NCBI GenBank assembly: GCA_052034295.1
Contig: JBPOIS010000101.1
Span: 1-7,266, forward strand
Origin: JBPOIS01 sp052034295
GTDB lineage: Bacteria > Pseudomonadota > Gammaproteobacteria > Pseudomonadales > Moraxellaceae
Length of the DNA stretch: 7,266 bases
Direction of reading: 5' to 3'
Of the stretch, positions 5,654 to 7,266 are shown in pieces (the stretch's first letter is position 1; every line of letters begins with the position of its first letter). The position numbers and the translations under genes were made by a program. The notes beneath the pieces were generated by a model. It was not told the origin of the DNA. It did no database searches and saw only the letters and a program-made list of their open reading frames with translations.

Positions 5654-7266
5654 TTAGCGCTTTTTGGGTTTGGCTGCAGCGGGCACCTCAAGGGTGTCGC
5701 CCGCCTGAATCCGGGTCTGTGCCGGAATCTGGTTGATCTCGGCCAGTTCCGCCAGACTCAGGCCATGCCGGGCGGCAATGCGCGCCAGGGTTTCCCCGGA
5801 TTTGACCGTGTAGGCACTGGTGCGGGCTGCCTTGGCTTTGTTGTCTTTGGCTTCGGCGGCACTGTCCTGGCTGCCGTCCTGACTGTCTTTGCTGCGCGCG
5901 GTGGTTTTGCTGCTGGTCCGGCCGCCGGTTTTGTCCTCCGCCGTACGCGCGTCTGCAGGGCCCGGCTGTTTTTCAAAATCTTCGGGCAGCAGCAGGCGGT
6001 CACCTGCAGTCAGGCTGGCGGTGCTGGCCACCCCATTGAGTTTGGCCAGTTCCCAGTGGGTGATGCCATGGCGGGCGGCGACGCTGCGCAGGGTGTCGCC
6101 CTTTTTCACGATGTAGTTGCCTTTTTTCTCCTGATCCGTGTCGCGCGCCGCGGCGGGACTGCGACGGCTGGTGCTGGCGGCCGCTTTGGGGTCGCTGTCG
6201 TCGGTCTGGGCTTGCGGGACATTCAGGGTGTCGCCCGCCCGGACACTGGCACTGGCGGGAATGCCGTTCAGGCTGGCCAGTTCGGTGCTGCTGAGGCCAT
6301 AGCGGCGGGCAATCGCCTGCAGGCTTTCGCCACGGCGGATGGTGTAGCTGACCGTGGTGGGCTCGGCGCTGCGGGCGGATTTGCGTTCCGGGGTTTTGGC
6401 TGCCGGGGGGTCGTCTGCCTCGGGGGCACCACGCGGCACGCGGATTTTTTCACCCACCATCAGGCTGCGCTGTGGGTCGGTGTCGTTCAGTTCGGCCAGG
6501 GCTTCGACACTCAGGCCATAGCGGCTGGCCAGGGCAATCAGGCCCTCGCCGGGTTTGACCGTGTAGCTCACGGTGGCCTGACGGCTGGTGCTGCCCTTGC
6601 GCGCAGACGGGCTGGCGGCCGTGGCAGGCACACTCAGGGTGTCGCCGGGCTTGAGCGCGATGGTGCTGGGCACACCATTGAGCCGGGCCAGTTCGGTGAC
6701 ACTCAGTCCATAACGACTGGCCACGCTGCGCAGGCTGTCGCCTTTTTGCACTGTGTAATCGTCGGTGTCGGCCGCGGATGGGCTGGTGGCTTTGGCTGGG
6801 GCTGGGGCCGGGTTGGCTGCGGGTGTGGTCCTGGCGGCACCTTTGGGCTCGGTCAGCTGCAGGCGGCTGCCGGCTATCAGGTTGCTGGTGGCACTCAGGC
6901 CGTCGTTGTAGCGGGCCAGTTGCTGCGGGGTCAGGTCAAAGCGTGCGGCCACGGCGGTCAGGGTGTCACCGGGCTGGACCACGTAGCTGGTGGGTTTGGC
7001 CGGTTCTTTCACCCCATACAGGTACAGCGGGGTGCCGGCAATCAGGTTGGCGGTGCGCTCCATCTGGTTCCAGTCCGCCACATTGGCGGCGTCCACACCA
7101 TAGCGGCGGGCCACGCCGGTCAGGGTGTCTCCCGGCTGCACCAGATACACGGTACGCTCCCCCCTGGGTTTGGGGGCCTTGACGGCCACGACCGCCAGGG
7201 TCCTGGCGGTGCTGGCCGATGGGGTGGGCATGCTCAGGGCACGGGCGGGGGTGGCCGTGGCCGGCA
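5654..7266 (-). CDS. LysM-repeat peptidoglycan-binding protein, C-terminal part (possibly the tail of an MltD-like lytic transglycosylase)
   Basis: The frame is open to the window edge (536 codons visible), so the true start lies outside. The Met at 7231 is probably internal, because it has no ribosome site and no signal peptide follows it. Numbering from that Met, seven LysM modules lie at about 28-72, 82-126, 158-202, 222-266, 295-339, 372-416 and 472-517. Each has the Y-x-V-x-x-G-[DE] opening, an A-x-R-[YHF] helix, an N and a closing G-[DE]-x-[LI] strand. LysM modules bind the GlcNAc backbone of peptidoglycan, so the protein should act in the periplasm or cell wall. Linkers are rich in Ala, Ser, Thr, Lys and Asp and look disordered. 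The last residues are basic (KPKKR). No catalytic domain is seen. Remembered Pseudomonas gene order (mltD just upstream of yej-type genes) suggests MltD, but E. coli MltD has far fewer LysM modules. A catalysis-free LysM protein is the alternative. Confidence 0.8.
   Translation of the reverse strand, partial: PATATPARALSMPTPSASTARTLAVVAVKAPKPRGERTVYLVQPGDTLTGVARRYGVDAANVADWNQMERTANLIAGTPLYLYGVKEPAKPTSYVVQPGDTLTAVAARFDLTPQQLARYNDGLSATSNLIAGSRLQLTEPKGAARTTPAANPAPAPAKATSPSAADTDDYTVQKGDSLRSVASRYGLSVTELARLNGVPSTIALKPGDTLSVPATAASPSARKGSTSRQATVSYTVKPGEGLIALASRYGLSVEALAELNDTDPQRSLMVGEKIRVPRGAPEADDPPAAKTPERKSARSAEPTTVSYTIRRGESLQAIARRYGLSSTELASLNGIPASASVRAGDTLNVPQAQTDDSDPKAAASTSRRSPAAARDTDQEKKGNYIVKKGDTLRSVAARHGITHWELAKLNGVASTASLTAGDRLLLPEDFEKQPGPADARTAEDKTGGRTSSKTTARSKDSQDGSQDSAAEAKDNKAKAARTSAYTVKSGETLARIAARHGLSLAELAEINQIPAQTRIQAGDTLEVPAAAKPKKR
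5681..7150 (-). repeat. Seven-copy LysM module array (degenerate coding repeat)
   Basis: Module positions in DNA are about 7150-7016, 6988-6854, 6760-6626, 6568-6434, 6349-6215, 6118-5984 and 5818-5681. Each is about 135 bases. The first linker is only 9 residues, while later ones run from about 19 to 55 residues. Modules 3-7 resemble each other more than modules 1-2: they mostly share a GLS.-ELA.LNG.P pattern and a GDTL.VP ending. Modules 1-2 share an NLIAG segment. At DNA level the strongest similarity is the stretch encoding the A-x-R-Y-G helix, seen on the plus strand as variants of CTCAGGCCATAGCGGC near 6291, 6511, 6701 and 5757. This looks like two older modules plus five made by later duplication. 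Confidence 0.85.

Noticed and set aside
7229..7231. Met codon at 7231 as the true start of the LysM protein
   Set aside because: The frame continues open to the window edge, there is no purine-rich ribosome site upstream, and no signal peptide follows although the protein should be exported.
1..7266. CRISPR arrays, tRNA/rRNA genes, insertion sequences, prophage or defence genes
   Set aside because: No regularly spaced identical DNA repeats, no tRNA-like cloverleaf, no transposase and no phage genes were seen. The only repeats are the diverged LysM coding modules.

Overview
The window is GC-rich, densely coding bacterial DNA. Every supported gene lies on the minus strand, so transcription runs from the high coordinates to the low ones. 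The gene families, the protein lengths and the gene order point to a gammaproteobacterium, perhaps of the Pseudomonas/Oceanospirillales type. That assignment is inference from remembered gene order and not from an alignment.

Layout in transcription order. (1) 7266 to 5654: the C-terminal part of a LysM-repeat, peptidoglycan-binding protein whose beginning lies outside the window. It carries seven LysM modules. From remembered Pseudomonas gene order (mltD directly upstream of yej-type genes) it is probably the tail of an MltD-like lytic transglycosylase, but no catalytic domain is visible here. (2) A short junction holding a GC-rich inverted repeat at 5610-5646, which may be a weak terminator or attenuator and which makes the yejA start uncertain. 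(3) 5635 to 3677: yejA, the periplasmic peptide-binding protein. (4) 3676 to 2582: yejB, a permease. (5) 2585 to 1560: yejE, a permease. (6) 1582 to the window edge: yejF, a double ATPase that lacks only its last few codons.

yejA, yejB, yejE and yejF are packed as one operon: stop and start directly abut at yejA/yejB, overlap by 4 bases at yejB/yejE, and overlap by about 23 bases at yejE/yejF. Together they form a complete YejABEF oligopeptide importer. YejA binds peptides in the periplasm, YejB and YejE form the membrane channel, and YejF supplies both ATPase domains. In other bacteria Yej systems take up peptides, microcin C-type peptide-nucleotides and, in Agrobacterium, peptidoglycan fragments. 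A wall-binding, possibly wall-cleaving, protein just upstream therefore suggests a link between wall turnover and recovery of peptides or muropeptides.

No convincing promoter, tRNA, rRNA, CRISPR array, insertion sequence or phage element was seen. No gene-free stretch exceeds about 100 bases. No previously undescribed system is evident. The points most worth a second look are the expanded LysM array, the hairpin at the yejA start, and the pairing of wall-binding protein with importer.
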